Shown: positions 36,818-46,500 of the stretch, in pieces
Layout: the number at the start of each line of letters is the position of its first letter
Position numbering within the stretch: position 1 is the first letter of the stretch
Translations under genes and position numbers: made by a program
The notes under the pieces: model-generated
What the model saw: the letters and a program-made list of their open reading frames with translations, nothing else
Database searches by the model: none
Told to the model about the DNA's origin: nothing
Assembly: GCF_003711225.1 (NCBI RefSeq)
Contig: NZ_CP031031.1
Coordinates: 1-64,000, forward strand
DNA: 64,000 bases
Source of the DNA: Runella sp. SP2
Lineage (GTDB): Bacteria > Bacteroidota > Bacteroidia > Cytophagales > Spirosomataceae
Reading direction: 5' to 3'

Positions 36818-38188
36818 ATGCCTCCCAAGAAAAAACTACTCCCCGTCATTGAGTCTGATATTAAACTCATTCGAAAAGCCAATGAGTTGGTAGAAGCTAG
36901 GTACAAATTTGATATTTGGGAAACTAGGGTGTTTGCCTACATGCTGACGCTGATTCGGCATAACGACGTTGATTTTAGAGAATACGAAATCAACGCGGGT
37001 GACATCGTTAAAGAGTTTAAATTGCATGATTCAGGATTAGTGTATGACAGCATCAAAGCGGCGGGTGAAAAACTGTTAGACAAAAAAGTAGGTATTATCC
37101 GCACAACTGAAGACGGAAGAAAGGAGCAGTTTACAACGCACTTGGTGGCTTCTACGGCTACTCCCGAGGAGAAAGGTGATTACATTAAACTTAGCTTTCA
37201 CCCTGCGCTGAAACCTTTTTTGCTTGAATTGAAAGAAAGGTATTTGGTCTATGATATTCGTAACATATTGAGCCTGACAAGTATTTATTCGGTTCGATTG
37301 TTTGAATTGCTAAAACAGTACCAAAAAATCGGCAAAAGGAGATTTAGTGTTGACGAGTTACGAATTTTACTCTCCATTGATCCAGATGAATACCTGTTAT
37401 ACGGACATTTCAAGGGGCTAATCAAACGGGCTGAAAAGGACTTAGAAAAACATACAGATATTTATTTTACGTTTGAAGAAGAAGTGATTAAACGTAAAGT
37501 AATGTTTATAACCTTCTTTATTTTTGAAAACGCCAAAAATCAGCGTGCTAAGCTCAATACGTCCGAAAGTAGTGAGATACTAGCGGTAGAGACTGAAAAT
37601 GACTCTACGACCGATTTAGACCGCATTTTTGAGCAGGTTAAGAAGCATGTCTCAAAGGCCAAGGTGAAAAAATGGATTTCAGAGGTTTCGATTACTCAAA
37701 TTGATAACGCCATTAACTATACGAAACAACATATTAGTGCAGGCAATAAGGTGGTAAATATTGGTGGGTTTTTGAATACGATGGTGTACACTCCCAATTT
37801 ATATAACAAATACACCCTGCCTTCTAAGGTGGTAAATTCGCAGGTGGTGCACATGGGGAGGGCTGTGAATTTGGAGAAAATTGAAATTAAACGTACGGAG
37901 CTGAGAAAATTGACAGAACAATACCGCTTAATCGCTCAAGAATTAGAGAACGGGTATTTTGCGAATGATCCTTTTTTCAAAGATAGAATCATGAGCAAGG
38001 TTCAAAATCATCCCTACTATAAACGTCACTTGACGTTCGAAGAAAATTTAGAAAATGAATCCCTACAAGGACTGATGTCTTCTATGATTGGTCAGGAGTT
38101 TACAGAATACAATACATTGGTGAGTCAGTATTCAAAAAAAGTGGCAGTGCTGAACGATGAATTAAAATCGCTAGGGTACCGAGAATAA
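36818..38188 (+). CDS. repB: Rep_3-type plasmid replication initiator
   Basis: The 456-residue protein has the paired winged-helix initiator region at residues about 15-245. Landmarks are IRKANELVEARYKFDIWETRVFAYML, YIKLSFHPALKPFLLELKERY and LSLTSIYSVRLFELLKQYQ. It binds iterons and opens the origin. A C-terminal extension (about 260-456) with helices (KHVSKAKVKKWISEVSITQ) is longer than in classic RepB/RepE and has no motif I recognise. It starts 108 bp after the last of the seven iterons and is convergent with parB, separated by a hairpin. Confidence 0.9.
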   Translation: MPPKKKLLPVIESDIKLIRKANELVEARYKFDIWETRVFAYMLTLIRHNDVDFREYEINAGDIVKEFKLHDSGLVYDSIKAAGEKLLDKKVGIIRTTEDGRKEQFTTHLVASTATPEEKGDYIKLSFHPALKPFLLELKERYLVYDIRNILSLTSIYSVRLFELLKQYQKIGKRRFSVDELRILLSIDPDEYLLYGHFKGLIKRAEKDLEKHTDIYFTFEEEVIKRKVMFITFFIFENAKNQRAKLNTSESSEILAVETENDSTTDLDRIFEQVKKHVSKAKVKKWISEVSITQIDNAINYTKQHISAGNKVVNIGGFLNTMVYTPNLYNKYTLPSKVVNSQVVHMGRAVNLEKIEIKRTELRKLTEQYRLIAQELENGYFANDPFFKDRIMSKVQNHPYYKRHLTFEENLENESLQGLMSSMIGQEFTEYNTLVSQYSKKVAVLNDELKSLGYRE

Positions 38189-38190
38189 TT

Positions 38191-38233
38191 CCCCGTCGCT
38201 TTTTGTAGATGTTTTTAACAGAAAGCGACGGGG
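38191..38233. terminator. Inverted repeat between convergent rep and parB genes
   Basis: Perfect 12-bp GC-rich stem (CCCCGTCGCTTT at 38191-38202 with 38222-38233) around a 19-base loop. No long T run follows on either side, but the position just after both stop codons makes a bidirectional terminator the best reading. Confidence 0.6.
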
Positions 38234-38241
38234 AGATGTGC

Positions 38242-39201
38242 TTAATCGAGCATTTTTAAGCTCGAAGCAAGTGCAATCAGCTGATCACAGGTTTCTTTTC
38301 GTTTTTTCGCATTTTTGAGTTTTCCTACTAATTCCGTAATGGACTGAATGAGTTCTTCTTCTGGACTCACTTTTGCAACAACCGCAGGCAACGGTGTTTC
38401 CCCACGCAAAAACGTTTCTACCGATTCGATAGTCGTAAATTGGGTGTCTTGAGTGGGTGTTTTGGCGAGTTGTTGAATCACCCCTTTATTCAATTTTACT
38501 TTGCCACCCAATACCGAAGTTTTAAGCTCAGGGCTGAGTTTTTCGAGCCCTTGGGCAAACTCCGCATCACGCTTGATAGTCGTTTGTCCTACCTTAAACT
38601 CTTCGGCTAATTGCTCCGCCGTTGTTTGTTTTTTAGTGGTTTGAGCATAAGGACCATTTTGGTCCTTATGGTTTTGTTCAGTACTTTCTCCGATGTTTTC
38701 ATCATAAAGACCATTTTGGTCTTTATGCTCTAGTCGGTCGTATTTTCCCTTGTTTTGCTTCAAATTTAAGTACTTCATTCCCCGTAAGTACGAAGTTTGT
38801 TCGGGGGTTAAATTACGCCTACCTAGTTGATTATCAACCATAAAGGCTTTAACCGCTTCAACAGTAGGGTAATTGACAAAGTGAATCGGGAAGTCTAAAT
38901 TATTTTTACGACAAATAGAGTAACGATTGTGTCCATCTACTAGGACATACACTTGTTTGGCCGAAGTAGAACCTGCCTGAATAGTGGCTTCGGTAGTAGG
39001 CCATATTAAAAGGGCTTCGCGACACCCTTCCACCAAAATATTGGTTTCAAGTTGGCTTCTTTCTTCTTCGTGAAGCGGGGGAATGAGGGATTCGAGTTCG
39101 GGCAAAATAAGAATATTCTTCTTTACTTCTTCATGTTGTACGAAGGTTGAACTTTGAAAGATTTTTTGTTCCCCCAACGACGATTGATATTTCTTTGCCA
39201 T
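38242..39201 (-). CDS. parB: ParB-family partition protein
   Basis: The 319-residue protein has the ParB N-terminal domain with VLVDGHNRYSICRKN (the CTP/nuclease-fold motif) and GRRNLTPEQTSYLRGMKY. A helix-turn-helix follows near residues 192-215 (AEQLAEEFKVGQTTIKRDAEFA). ParB binds the centromere and works with ParA to move plasmid copies. Between the two domains is a linker with a repeated peptide HKDQNG(P/L)Y; its DNA forms two palindromes, listed separately. It starts 20 bp after the parA stop, so the two form an operon. Confidence 0.9.
   Translation of the reverse strand: MAKKYQSSLGEQKIFQSSTFVQHEEVKKNILILPELESLIPPLHEEERSQLETNILVEGCREALLIWPTTEATIQAGSTSAKQVYVLVDGHNRYSICRKNNLDFPIHFVNYPTVEAVKAFMVDNQLGRRNLTPEQTSYLRGMKYLNLKQNKGKYDRLEHKDQNGLYDENIGESTEQNHKDQNGPYAQTTKKQTTAEQLAEEFKVGQTTIKRDAEFAQGLEKLSPELKTSVLGGKVKLNKGVIQQLAKTPTQDTQFTTIESVETFLRGETPLPAVVAKVSPEEELIQSITELVGKLKNAKKRKETCDQLIALASSLKMLD
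38646..38670. repeat. parS: 25-bp palindrome inside parB, candidate parS copy 1
   Basis: Arms CATAAGGACCA and TGGTCCTTATG around TTT form a perfect 11-bp dyad. It encodes HKDQNGPY in ParB. Compared with copy 2 it differs at one base in each arm, and the two changes compensate. Confidence 0.6.
38703..38727. repeat. parS: 25-bp palindrome inside parB, candidate parS copy 2
   Basis: Arms CATAAAGACCA and TGGTCTTTATG around TTT form a perfect 11-bp dyad. It encodes HKDQNGLY in ParB and lies exactly 57 bp (19 codons) from copy 1. Confidence 0.6.
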
Positions 39202-39221
39202 ATCGTTTGTGTCAATCTAGT

Positions 39222-40163
39222 TTAGCCAATAATTTCTTTTGCGAGGTTTAAGTAGTCTTTGGCGCCTTTGGAGTTGGCATCGTATTCAAAGATGTCTACT
39301 TGCGATATTTGAGACTCTTTTAGGGCGACGTTTAAGCGTATTTGCGTTTTGAAAATCCGAAAAGCGTCCAATTGAAGCTGTACCTGGTCGATGATGTCTC
39401 GGTGAATGTTCAAACGTGCATCCACCATCGTTAGCAAAACTCCTTCCACGTGAAGGTTGCTATTGAGACGGCGTTGAACCTGGAAAATATGGTCAAATAA
39501 TCCTTTTACCCCCTTGAGAGCAGAAATCTCTGGCTGTAAAGTGACTAAGCACGAGTTGGCGGCAATTAGAGCGCTCGTGGTGAAAATATTTAGCGCAGGT
39601 GGGCAATCAATGAGAATATAGTCGTATTCGCTGAGTTTAGGGGCGATGGCGCGTTGGAGTTGAAGTTCGCTCAAAACCATACGAATCATGTCGATTTCAC
39701 GACTTGCCAGGGTTAAGTCACTGGGCGATAAATCGAAATTCGGCGCAATAGGATAGATGGGGAGCGGCTCTTCGTCAATCAGAGCGTGCATGACCTGTTT
39801 GTTTGGATTATCAACTCCCAATGCTTGCGACAAATTCCCTTGTGAATCTATGTCAATCACTAATACTTTGAATCCGAAATTAACAAGTGCTTTGCCCAAA
39901 TTGAGGGTTGTAGTGGTTTTTCCTACTCCGCCTTTGTGGTTGACAACCGCGATGACTTTAGCTTTCGATTGGTAAAATTCTTTCCAACCATAGCTTACCA
40001 ATACAGGGTATAATTTGGTAAGGTGTTCTTGGTTCAATTCTCTTTCGCCGCTCATTGCTTTTGATAATATCCCTTTAGGAATAGAGGCTGCCTTTTCCAC
40101 CTTCGTAAAGGTTAACCCCTCTTTATTGCGAAGAAAATTGAGCACTTGCTCATTCGTAATCAT
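39222..40163 (-). CDS. parA: ParA-family partition ATPase with N-terminal DNA-binding segment
   Basis: I chose the ATG at 40163; a TTG at 40190 lies inside the promoter. The 313-residue protein has the deviant Walker A motif NHKGGVGKTTTT (catalytic Lys82), VLVIDIDSQGN and ILIDCPPAL, as in type Ia ParA. The first 55 residues look like an XRE-type helix-turn-helix (FTKVEKAASIPKGILSKAMSGE), which in type Ia systems lets ParA repress its own promoter. The dyad at 40203-40220 is the likely operator. Confidence 0.92.
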   Translation of the reverse strand: MITNEQVLNFLRNKEGLTFTKVEKAASIPKGILSKAMSGERELNQEHLTKLYPVLVSYGWKEFYQSKAKVIAVVNHKGGVGKTTTTLNLGKALVNFGFKVLVIDIDSQGNLSQALGVDNPNKQVMHALIDEEPLPIYPIAPNFDLSPSDLTLASREIDMIRMVLSELQLQRAIAPKLSEYDYILIDCPPALNIFTTSALIAANSCLVTLQPEISALKGVKGLFDHIFQVQRRLNSNLHVEGVLLTMVDARLNIHRDIIDQVQLQLDAFRIFKTQIRLNVALKESQISQVDIFEYDANSKGAKDYLNLAKEIIG

Positions 40164-40187
40164 AGTTGATTTGGGTTTAATTTTAGA

Positions 40188-40222
40188 CAAAAATACATTA
40201 TATGTCCAAAATATTGGACAAA
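40188..40222 (-). promoter_or_regulatory. parA promoter with embedded operator
   Basis: On the minus strand TATTTTTG (40195-40188) fits the -7 element and TTTG (40222-40219) the -33 element, with a 23-bp spacer. The perfect dyad TGTCCAA-AATA-TTGGACA (40203-40220) lies almost wholly between them, so a bound repressor would block the promoter. Confidence 0.6.
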
Positions 40223-40290
40223 ACTTGATTTTTTTTCATCTTTGAATGTTCAAAAAATAATTCTCTTGATTTCGATTTAAAAAGTATGTT

Positions 40291-40328
40291 AATTTGTCCA
40301 GTTTTTTTTATAAAAATCTGGACAAATT
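40291..40328 (+). promoter_or_regulatory. Inverted repeat upstream of the AbiE operon
   Basis: Arms AATTTGTCCAG (40291-40301) and CTGGACAAATT (40318-40328) flank a 16-bp AT-rich spacer, 13 bp before the antitoxin start. AbiEi antitoxins repress their own operon by binding inverted repeats. The core TGTCCA/TGGACA is the same as in the parA operator 70 bp away. Confidence 0.65.
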
Positions 40329-40341
40329 AGTAGATAAAAAT

Positions 40342-41073
40342 ATGAAAACGACTACTTACCTATTGTCAGTAATAGACAGATTACCAAAAGGTTATGTCTT
40401 TTCATACACTGATTTCGAGGTTGAAACAACCAAAAAAGAAGCCGTCATCAAGGCACTTAACCGAATGGTGCAAAGCGGTAAACTTAGGAAGCTATCAAAA
40501 GGTAAATTTTACAAGCCCGAAACCAGCATTTTTGGACAATTACAGCCCAAGCAGCTCCAAATTGTTAAAGACTTATTAGAAGAACAAGGGAAGCTCATCG
40601 GCTATTTGACGGGATACAGCGTTTTTCCTCAGTTGGGCCTGACGACCCAAGTGAGTAATACGTTACAGATTGGGCGAGCCGATAGCAGACCTACTTTTAA
40701 GCGGGAACGCTATACTATTTCGTTTATCAAGCAAAAAAATACGATTACTAAAGAAAACATCCCGTTACTTCAGCTTTTGGATGCACTTCGTTACATCAAG
40801 AAAATCCCTGATACTACGCTGGACGCTTCAATTAGGCGTTTTTTAGCACTGTTAAAGGATTTTAGCGACACTGATTTTAAAAAAATTACCCGATTAGCCC
40901 TTAAATATCCTCCTTCAACGAGGGCGTTGTTAGGGGCATTGTTGGACGAGCTCAACAAAGAAGAGTTTACTAAAAGCCTTTTTGAGAGCCTCAATCCAAT
41001 TACTACCTACACCTACTCGCTGGGAGGATCCTTAGAAGTATTGAACACAACTAAAAAGTGGAACATCCAATGA
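40342..41073 (+). CDS. AbiEi-type antitoxin (DUF6088-like)
   Basis: The ATG at 40342 (MKTTTYLLSVIDRLPKG) is preferred over one 48 bp upstream that would lie inside the inverted repeat. The 243-residue protein has an N-terminal winged-helix region (FSYTDFEVETTKKEAVIKALNRM, then GKLRKLSKGKFY) and a C-terminal region typical of type IV antitoxins (GYLTGYSVFPQLGLTTQVSN, RERYTISFIKQ). It neutralises the toxin without binding it and represses the operon (family knowledge). Its stop overlaps the toxin start (ATGA). Confidence 0.85.
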   Translation: MKTTTYLLSVIDRLPKGYVFSYTDFEVETTKKEAVIKALNRMVQSGKLRKLSKGKFYKPETSIFGQLQPKQLQIVKDLLEEQGKLIGYLTGYSVFPQLGLTTQVSNTLQIGRADSRPTFKRERYTISFIKQKNTITKENIPLLQLLDALRYIKKIPDTTLDASIRRFLALLKDFSDTDFKKITRLALKYPPSTRALLGALLDELNKEEFTKSLFESLNPITTYTYSLGGSLEVLNTTKKWNIQ

Positions 41074-42044
41074 AGTTACACGAAAATTCGCTTTTGTTTC
41101 GGCAAGCTATCCAAGCAACGGCCGATCAGTTACAAATACCCGCTATTTATGTTGAAAAAGACTATTGGGTTACGTTTGCGCTTTATTTGATTTTTCATCA
41201 TTCCATTGGAGATGATGTTGTTTTTAAGGGAGGTACAGCGCTCGCAAAATGTTATGGCATTATCGAACGCTTTTCCGAGGACATTGACCTGGTGGTGATT
41301 CGGCGGGAGGGAGAGACGGATTCTAGGTTAAGTACGAAGATTAAAAAAGTGGGACAGGTGATTCATGAGATGTTGCCAGAAATTCAAGTAGAAGGGCTGA
41401 CGCACAAACGAGGAATGACCCGTAAAACCGCACATAGTTACCAGAAATCGTTTGACGGATTGTATGGACAAGTCCGCGATAGCATCGTGGTAGAGGCGAC
41501 TTGGTTGGGGTATTATGAGCCTTATCGTCGAAAAACGATTCAATCGTTTGTAGGGGAAATGGTTGAAAAACAGGGGGAAAGCCTAGCGGAACAGTTTCAA
41601 CTTCAGGCATTTGAAGTACAAGTACTTGAACCGTCCCGAACGTTTTGCGAAAAAATCATGAGTTTGGTTCGTTTTTCTTATGGAGAAGTTCCGCTGACTG
41701 ATTTGAAGAAAAAAATTAGGCATACGTACGACTTGCATCAGTTGTTACAAGACGAAGATGTAAGGCAGTTTTTTGAGACGGAAGCGTTTGACGAGATGTT
41801 GTTAAAAGTAGGCCAAGATGATGTTCGTAGTTTTAAAAATAACAATCAGTGGTTGCAATACCCGCCCAAAGATGCGTTGCTATTTCGGGAGCTGGAGGGA
41901 GTGTGGGGCGAACTACGAAAGACGTACACGAGCGACTTCCGAAATTTAATCTACGGAGTTTTCCCACCCGAAGACGTTATTTTAGGAACGTTACGAATTA
42001 TCAAAGCACGTTTAGAAAATGTGAATTGGTCGATTAGATTGTAG
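41070..42044 (+). CDS. AbiEii-type nucleotidyltransferase toxin
   Basis: I chose the ATG at 41070 that overlaps the antitoxin stop; the other in-frame candidate is 12 bp earlier. The 324-residue protein has the AbiEii landmarks: VEKDYWV (residues 28-34), VFKGGTALAK (GGT at 54-56) and RFSEDIDLVV (Asp71 and Asp73, the metal-binding pair of the nucleotidyltransferase). Members use NTPs to modify essential targets such as tRNA and stop growth, and some block phage (family knowledge). All visible key residues are present. Confidence 0.88.
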   Translation: MKLHENSLLFRQAIQATADQLQIPAIYVEKDYWVTFALYLIFHHSIGDDVVFKGGTALAKCYGIIERFSEDIDLVVIRREGETDSRLSTKIKKVGQVIHEMLPEIQVEGLTHKRGMTRKTAHSYQKSFDGLYGQVRDSIVVEATWLGYYEPYRRKTIQSFVGEMVEKQGESLAEQFQLQAFEVQVLEPSRTFCEKIMSLVRFSYGEVPLTDLKKKIRHTYDLHQLLQDEDVRQFFETEAFDEMLLKVGQDDVRSFKNNNQWLQYPPKDALLFRELEGVWGELRKTYTSDFRNLIYGVFPPEDVILGTLRIIKARLENVNWSIRL

Positions 42045-42178
42045 GACAATCAAAGTGAAAATTACTATGGAAAATAGTTCTCAAAGAGCTTATTTATATA
42101 ATTTTTCTAAGAAATAGCTAATAATAAAATTTATTATTAGTAAGCCTAATTATAACTTATTTTTTGATTGATTTGTGA

Positions 42179-42186
42179 TACCTTTG
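42179..42186 (+). promoter_or_regulatory. Possible -7 element of the BREX operon
   Basis: TACCTTTG fits TANNTTTG and lies about 105 bp upstream of the brxA start, in the 246-bp gap after the AbiE toxin gene. No good -33 element sits at the right distance, so the call is weak. Confidence 0.35.
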
Positions 42187-42290
42187 CGAGGTAGCATCTT
42201 TTAACGAGTATATTGTGGGATGATTATAAATTGCTATAAATAAGTAAGTTAAATTAAAAATAGTATAAAGTATCAAAAATAAAGATCAGA

Positions 42291-43019
42291 GTGGATAAAA
42301 AAATAACAGTACACACGAGCAGAACAATGATGTTTGCGGAACTCTCAAAAGTGATGGATTACGTAACAGAAGATGTTACATATTTAGATTCACTACATTT
42401 GAATATTACTAATAAGAAGACAAAATCAAACCAAGATAAAACAACAGGGTTCTTACAACAGCTATACGACTTTGACCTCACTAAGCCATCATTCCGTGCA
42501 TTTAAGTATTTCTGGCACGTTGTCGAAGAGAGAGATAAACCTGTTTTAACGCTTTTATATGCGATTGGGAGAGACTATCTTCTGGCTGAAAGTTATCCTG
42601 TCATTGCTACAACTAATCATGGTGATAAGGTAACGATTGAAAAATTGGAAGAAACCATTGATTCATACCATCCCAAGCGATATACAGACAATACCAAACG
42701 GTCTCTGGCTCAAAACATCGCAAGCTCCTGGAAACAGGCCGGTTTTATTACGGGTAAAGTAAAAAACATACGTACACAACCGGACATTGGATATGCTACA
42801 ATAGCTTTTGCTTTTTTAATGGCTTACCTGAATGGTGAGCGCGGTGATTTCATTTTGACTTCCATTTGGTCAAAGGCAATGTGCTTGGGAGAAAACCAAC
42901 TTCGAGAATTGGCAAGCGAAGCCGCAAAAAGAGACTTATTACAATATCAGTATGCAGGTAATATCACCTCCATATCTTTTACTAACCTCCTGAAACAATT
43001 AGACATTGATGGCATCTAA
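42291..43019 (+). CDS. brxA: BREX protein BrxA
   Basis: The 242-residue protein is the DUF1819-family member that opens type I BREX operons. It is small, helical and DNA-binding in studied cases. Landmarks are FDLTKPSFRAFKYFWHVVEERDKPVLTLL in two parts, SLAQNIASSWKQAGFITGK and a C-terminal LASEAAKRDLLQYQYAG. The annotated start is a GTG at 42291; the next in-frame ATGs (42327 and 42330) would remove the first 12 or 13 residues. Its end overlaps brxB by 11 bp. Confidence 0.9.
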   Translation: MDKKITVHTSRTMMFAELSKVMDYVTEDVTYLDSLHLNITNKKTKSNQDKTTGFLQQLYDFDLTKPSFRAFKYFWHVVEERDKPVLTLLYAIGRDYLLAESYPVIATTNHGDKVTIEKLEETIDSYHPKRYTDNTKRSLAQNIASSWKQAGFITGKVKNIRTQPDIGYATIAFAFLMAYLNGERGDFILTSIWSKAMCLGENQLRELASEAAKRDLLQYQYAGNITSISFTNLLKQLDIDGI

Positions 43020-43554
43020 AATTGACCAATTACTGTCGGCCTATGAAGCAGTCGTAACTGAACCGTGGACATCTTATTTATCTGGACAGGAGCGTGTTTG
43101 GTTTTTAGTGTATGATCCTTCCGAACAGCGTAAAATCGATTTACGATTTGGTGACTTTGAAATGGTCACTAAAAAGGCGGGCAAAAGGTGGGAAAGCATC
43201 TCTCTGAAAAGATGCTTTCCTGAATGGATGGCTAACCATGATTATAAAGAAGAATATTTTGAAGACCCTGATGCACTAGTAGATCAGCTAGAAGGAGATT
43301 TTAAAGAGTATGCGATCAATTACCTGGCTGCTGAACTTGAAAAACTTGGTACCAACGACAATACATTGATTGCCATCAGAGATATTTCGGCCTTATTTGG
43401 CTTTAATCGAGTATCAGACATATTAAACGGCTGTTCTCGGGCTTTTAAGGGAAGAATGCTTATTTTTTTTCCTGGGGAATATGATAAGAATCAATACCGG
43501 TTGTTAGATGCGAGAGATGGTTGGAGTTACTTGGCAAGACCGATTACCATATAA
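43009..43554 (+). CDS. brxB: BREX protein BrxB
   Basis: The 181-residue protein fits the DUF1788 family: QERVWFLVYDPSEQRKIDLRF, ISLKRCFPEWM, and near the end LNGCSRAFKGRMLIFFPGEYD with YRLLDARDGW. The ATG at 43009 lies inside the end of brxA. BrxB is required for BREX activity, but its molecular role is not settled. The length is normal for the family. Confidence 0.9.
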   Translation: MASKIDQLLSAYEAVVTEPWTSYLSGQERVWFLVYDPSEQRKIDLRFGDFEMVTKKAGKRWESISLKRCFPEWMANHDYKEEYFEDPDALVDQLEGDFKEYAINYLAAELEKLGTNDNTLIAIRDISALFGFNRVSDILNGCSRAFKGRMLIFFPGEYDKNQYRLLDARDGWSYLARPITI

Positions 43555-43565
43555 AAAAACGTTGT

Positions 43566-46500
43566 ATGAAAAACAAAGAATTGTTTAGTTTAAACCCGGA
43601 TGACAATAACCTCATGAATGACGGGGTTGTTGAAATTAATACGGCTAAGGATGATAAAGGGCAGAAGATTATTCGCCATGAGTTAAAGACATTTGTATGT
43701 GAAGGCGAATATCAAAAAGGAATATACAGAATCTTAGATACATATTTAAAACATATTGAGCAACCCAAACAACCTGCGGTATGGGTGAGCGGTTTCTTCG
43801 GAAGTGGAAAGTCCCATTTAGTAAAAATGCTGGGGTACTTCTGGGAAGATTTTAAATTGGACAATGGAGACACCGCACGAACGATAAAACCATTGCCAGA
43901 TGATGTTAATGATTTATTGATTGAACTAGAACGAAAGCAAAAAATAAACGGACGTCTGTCTGTTTCGGGAACGTTAAAAGATTTTCCTTCGCCAGATATT
44001 CGTTACTCTTTTCTTCAATTACTGCTGAATGCACTTGGATTACCCCAGCAGTACCACCTGTTTAAATTCATCTATTGGACCAAACAGGAAGGTATTCACG
44101 ATGGCTTAAAGTCCTTGATTGAAGCACAGGGTAAAGATTTTAAAAAAGAGTATGAAAATTTATTCGTTTCTACTCCCATCGCCAAAGCCATTTTGGAATT
44201 GAAACCTGAGTTTGCCGAAAATGAGGCAAAAGTAAAGGAGAATTTCAAGGTCAATTTCAAGAGATTTGACAGTATAAATCGTGAACAACTGATAGATACC
44301 ATCAAATCTGAGATACTGCCGATGTTTTTTGGCGATAAAATCCCCTTGACCATTGTCGTATTGGATGAAGTGCAGCAGTTTATTGGTCAGGACGGCGATA
44401 AAAGCATTGACCTCCAAAATTTGGCGCAGGACATTTGTAGTAGTTTTGACGGAAAGTTTCTCCTGATCGGCACCGGTCAGAATGCCCTTTCGGAAACAAG
44501 CTTACTTCAACGCTTACAGGACCGATTTACGGTAAAAGTCTCGCTGTCTGATACCGACGTGGAAACCGTGACGCGAAAAACAGTTCTGGAAAAAAAGCCT
44601 TCGGTCATCAATGAAATAGACAAAAAATTGGATGCGGCATTGGGGGAAATTTCCCGAAATCTATCCGGTACCGATTTTGGTTACGTAACCGCCGACCGGG
44701 CAACCTTGGTGGCGGATTATCCAATTTTACCGTCCACCCGTAAGTTTTGGAAGAAAATCCTGCAAGCTATTGATACAGCGGGTACAGCGGGACAGTTGAG
44801 AAGCCAACTGCGCATCGTAGATGAAAGCATCAAGAAGGTAGCCGATAAAGAGTTGGGATATATTGTTCCTGCTGATTTGATATTTGAGCAAAAACAATCT
44901 CAGCTCCTTCAAAACGCGCTGCTGTTGAACGAAACCAACAATCTGATTGAGAGCCTGAAAGCAAAAGGAGGCGATTCTGCATTGGAGGGCAGAATATTGA
45001 GCGCGGTGTTTATGATTGATCAATTGCCCAAGGATACATCGGGTAAGCGCTTCAAGTCAGACGAAAACTCCATTGCGGAATTGTTGTTCGACAATCTCAA
45101 CGAATCCTCGGATAAGTTCCGCACCAAAGTAAAGGAGCTGATCAAAAAACTGGTGGAAGAAAAAGTACTAATGCCGGTTGACGATGAGTACAAATTGCAG
45201 ACAAAGGTGGGTTCAGAATGGGAACAGACATACAAGGCGCAAGAAGCAAAAATCACTAACTCGGGAGAGGATCAAATCCAGCAATTGCGAAAAGAAAGAA
45301 TCATTGCCTATTTTAAAGAGAAAACCAAAACCGTTAATATTCTCCAGGGAGTTTCTAAACAGAAAAGGGATTTTGACATTTGGGACAAAGAAACAAGGCC
45401 CGCTACCGACAACAAACTTAATATTTGGGTTCGGGATGGATGGTTTGAGAACGATTCTACCGTGTTGGATGAAATCAGAGCCGAGGGGGCCGATGCGCCG
45501 TTGGCTTATGCGTTTGTAAAAAAATTGCGTGACCCTGAACTGCGAAGTGAAATCATAAAGTATCTGGCGGCGGGGCTGACGCTTAATACCAAAGGGCTCC
45601 CTTCCAGTCTCGAAGGAGAGCAGGCTAAAAAAAGCATGGAAACGCGCCGGGCTTTGGCAAAAGCGGCTATTGATGAATTGATTGACAGGATTTGTAAGGA
45701 GTCTATTGTTTATTTGGCGGGAGGAAACAAAGTAGAAAACGGCTCCATCAGAGATAATATTGAGGAAGCTCTGAACAACATTGCTGACCGACAGTTTACC
45801 GACTTTAAAAATAAAGGGGATTTTAAAGATTGGGACAAGGCTTTAACAAAAGGCTTATCCAACGACCCAGATGCCCTCAAAAGAATAGGGTGGGACAAAG
45901 AAGCGAAAGACCATCCCGTGGCAGTGGAAATACTGCGCTTTATTGGTAATAATACTAAACAGGGAAAGGAAATTCGGAGTCATTTTACAAAAGCACCCTA
46001 CGGCTGGAGCCAAGATGCCATAGATACCATCATTGTTATGCTCAAAAATACGGAGCATATTTCTACGCCCGAGCCTAACCTTAACCAATCCAAAATTGCG
46101 GGTGCTGTATTCAAAAAAGAGGTACATACCTTGTCGGCGTCTGAAAAAATCAAACTTCGACGGCTGTATCAGGAAGCAGGTATTTCGTGTAAATCTGGTG
46201 AGGAGTTTCTGCATTCCAATTCGTTTTTGAAGAAATTAAAAGACCTTGCTGAAAATATTAGCGGCGATGCACCCAAACCCGAGCCCATAGACATCCGTTT
46301 CCTTAAAAACATAGAAAACCTGGATGGTAATGAACGCTTGGTTCGGATTGTGGAAGAGCAGGCAGACCTCAAAGAGAAATATTTGGCCTGGGCGCAGCAG
46401 GCGGACATTGTGCGCCAAAGAGAGCCTAACTGGCTCTTATTGTCTAAACTTTCTTCTTACGCTAATGATGCCGATACTGAAAAGCTGAAGGCTGAAATTG

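Noticed and set aside
38191-38233. The GC-rich dyad after the initiator gene as a parS site
   Set aside because: It is single, has a 19-base loop, and sits between convergent stop codons, which fits a terminator better.
40164-40190. Upstream TTG start for ParA, adding nine residues
   Set aside because: The TTG overlaps the -7 promoter element; the ATG at 40163 gives a normal ParA N-terminus.
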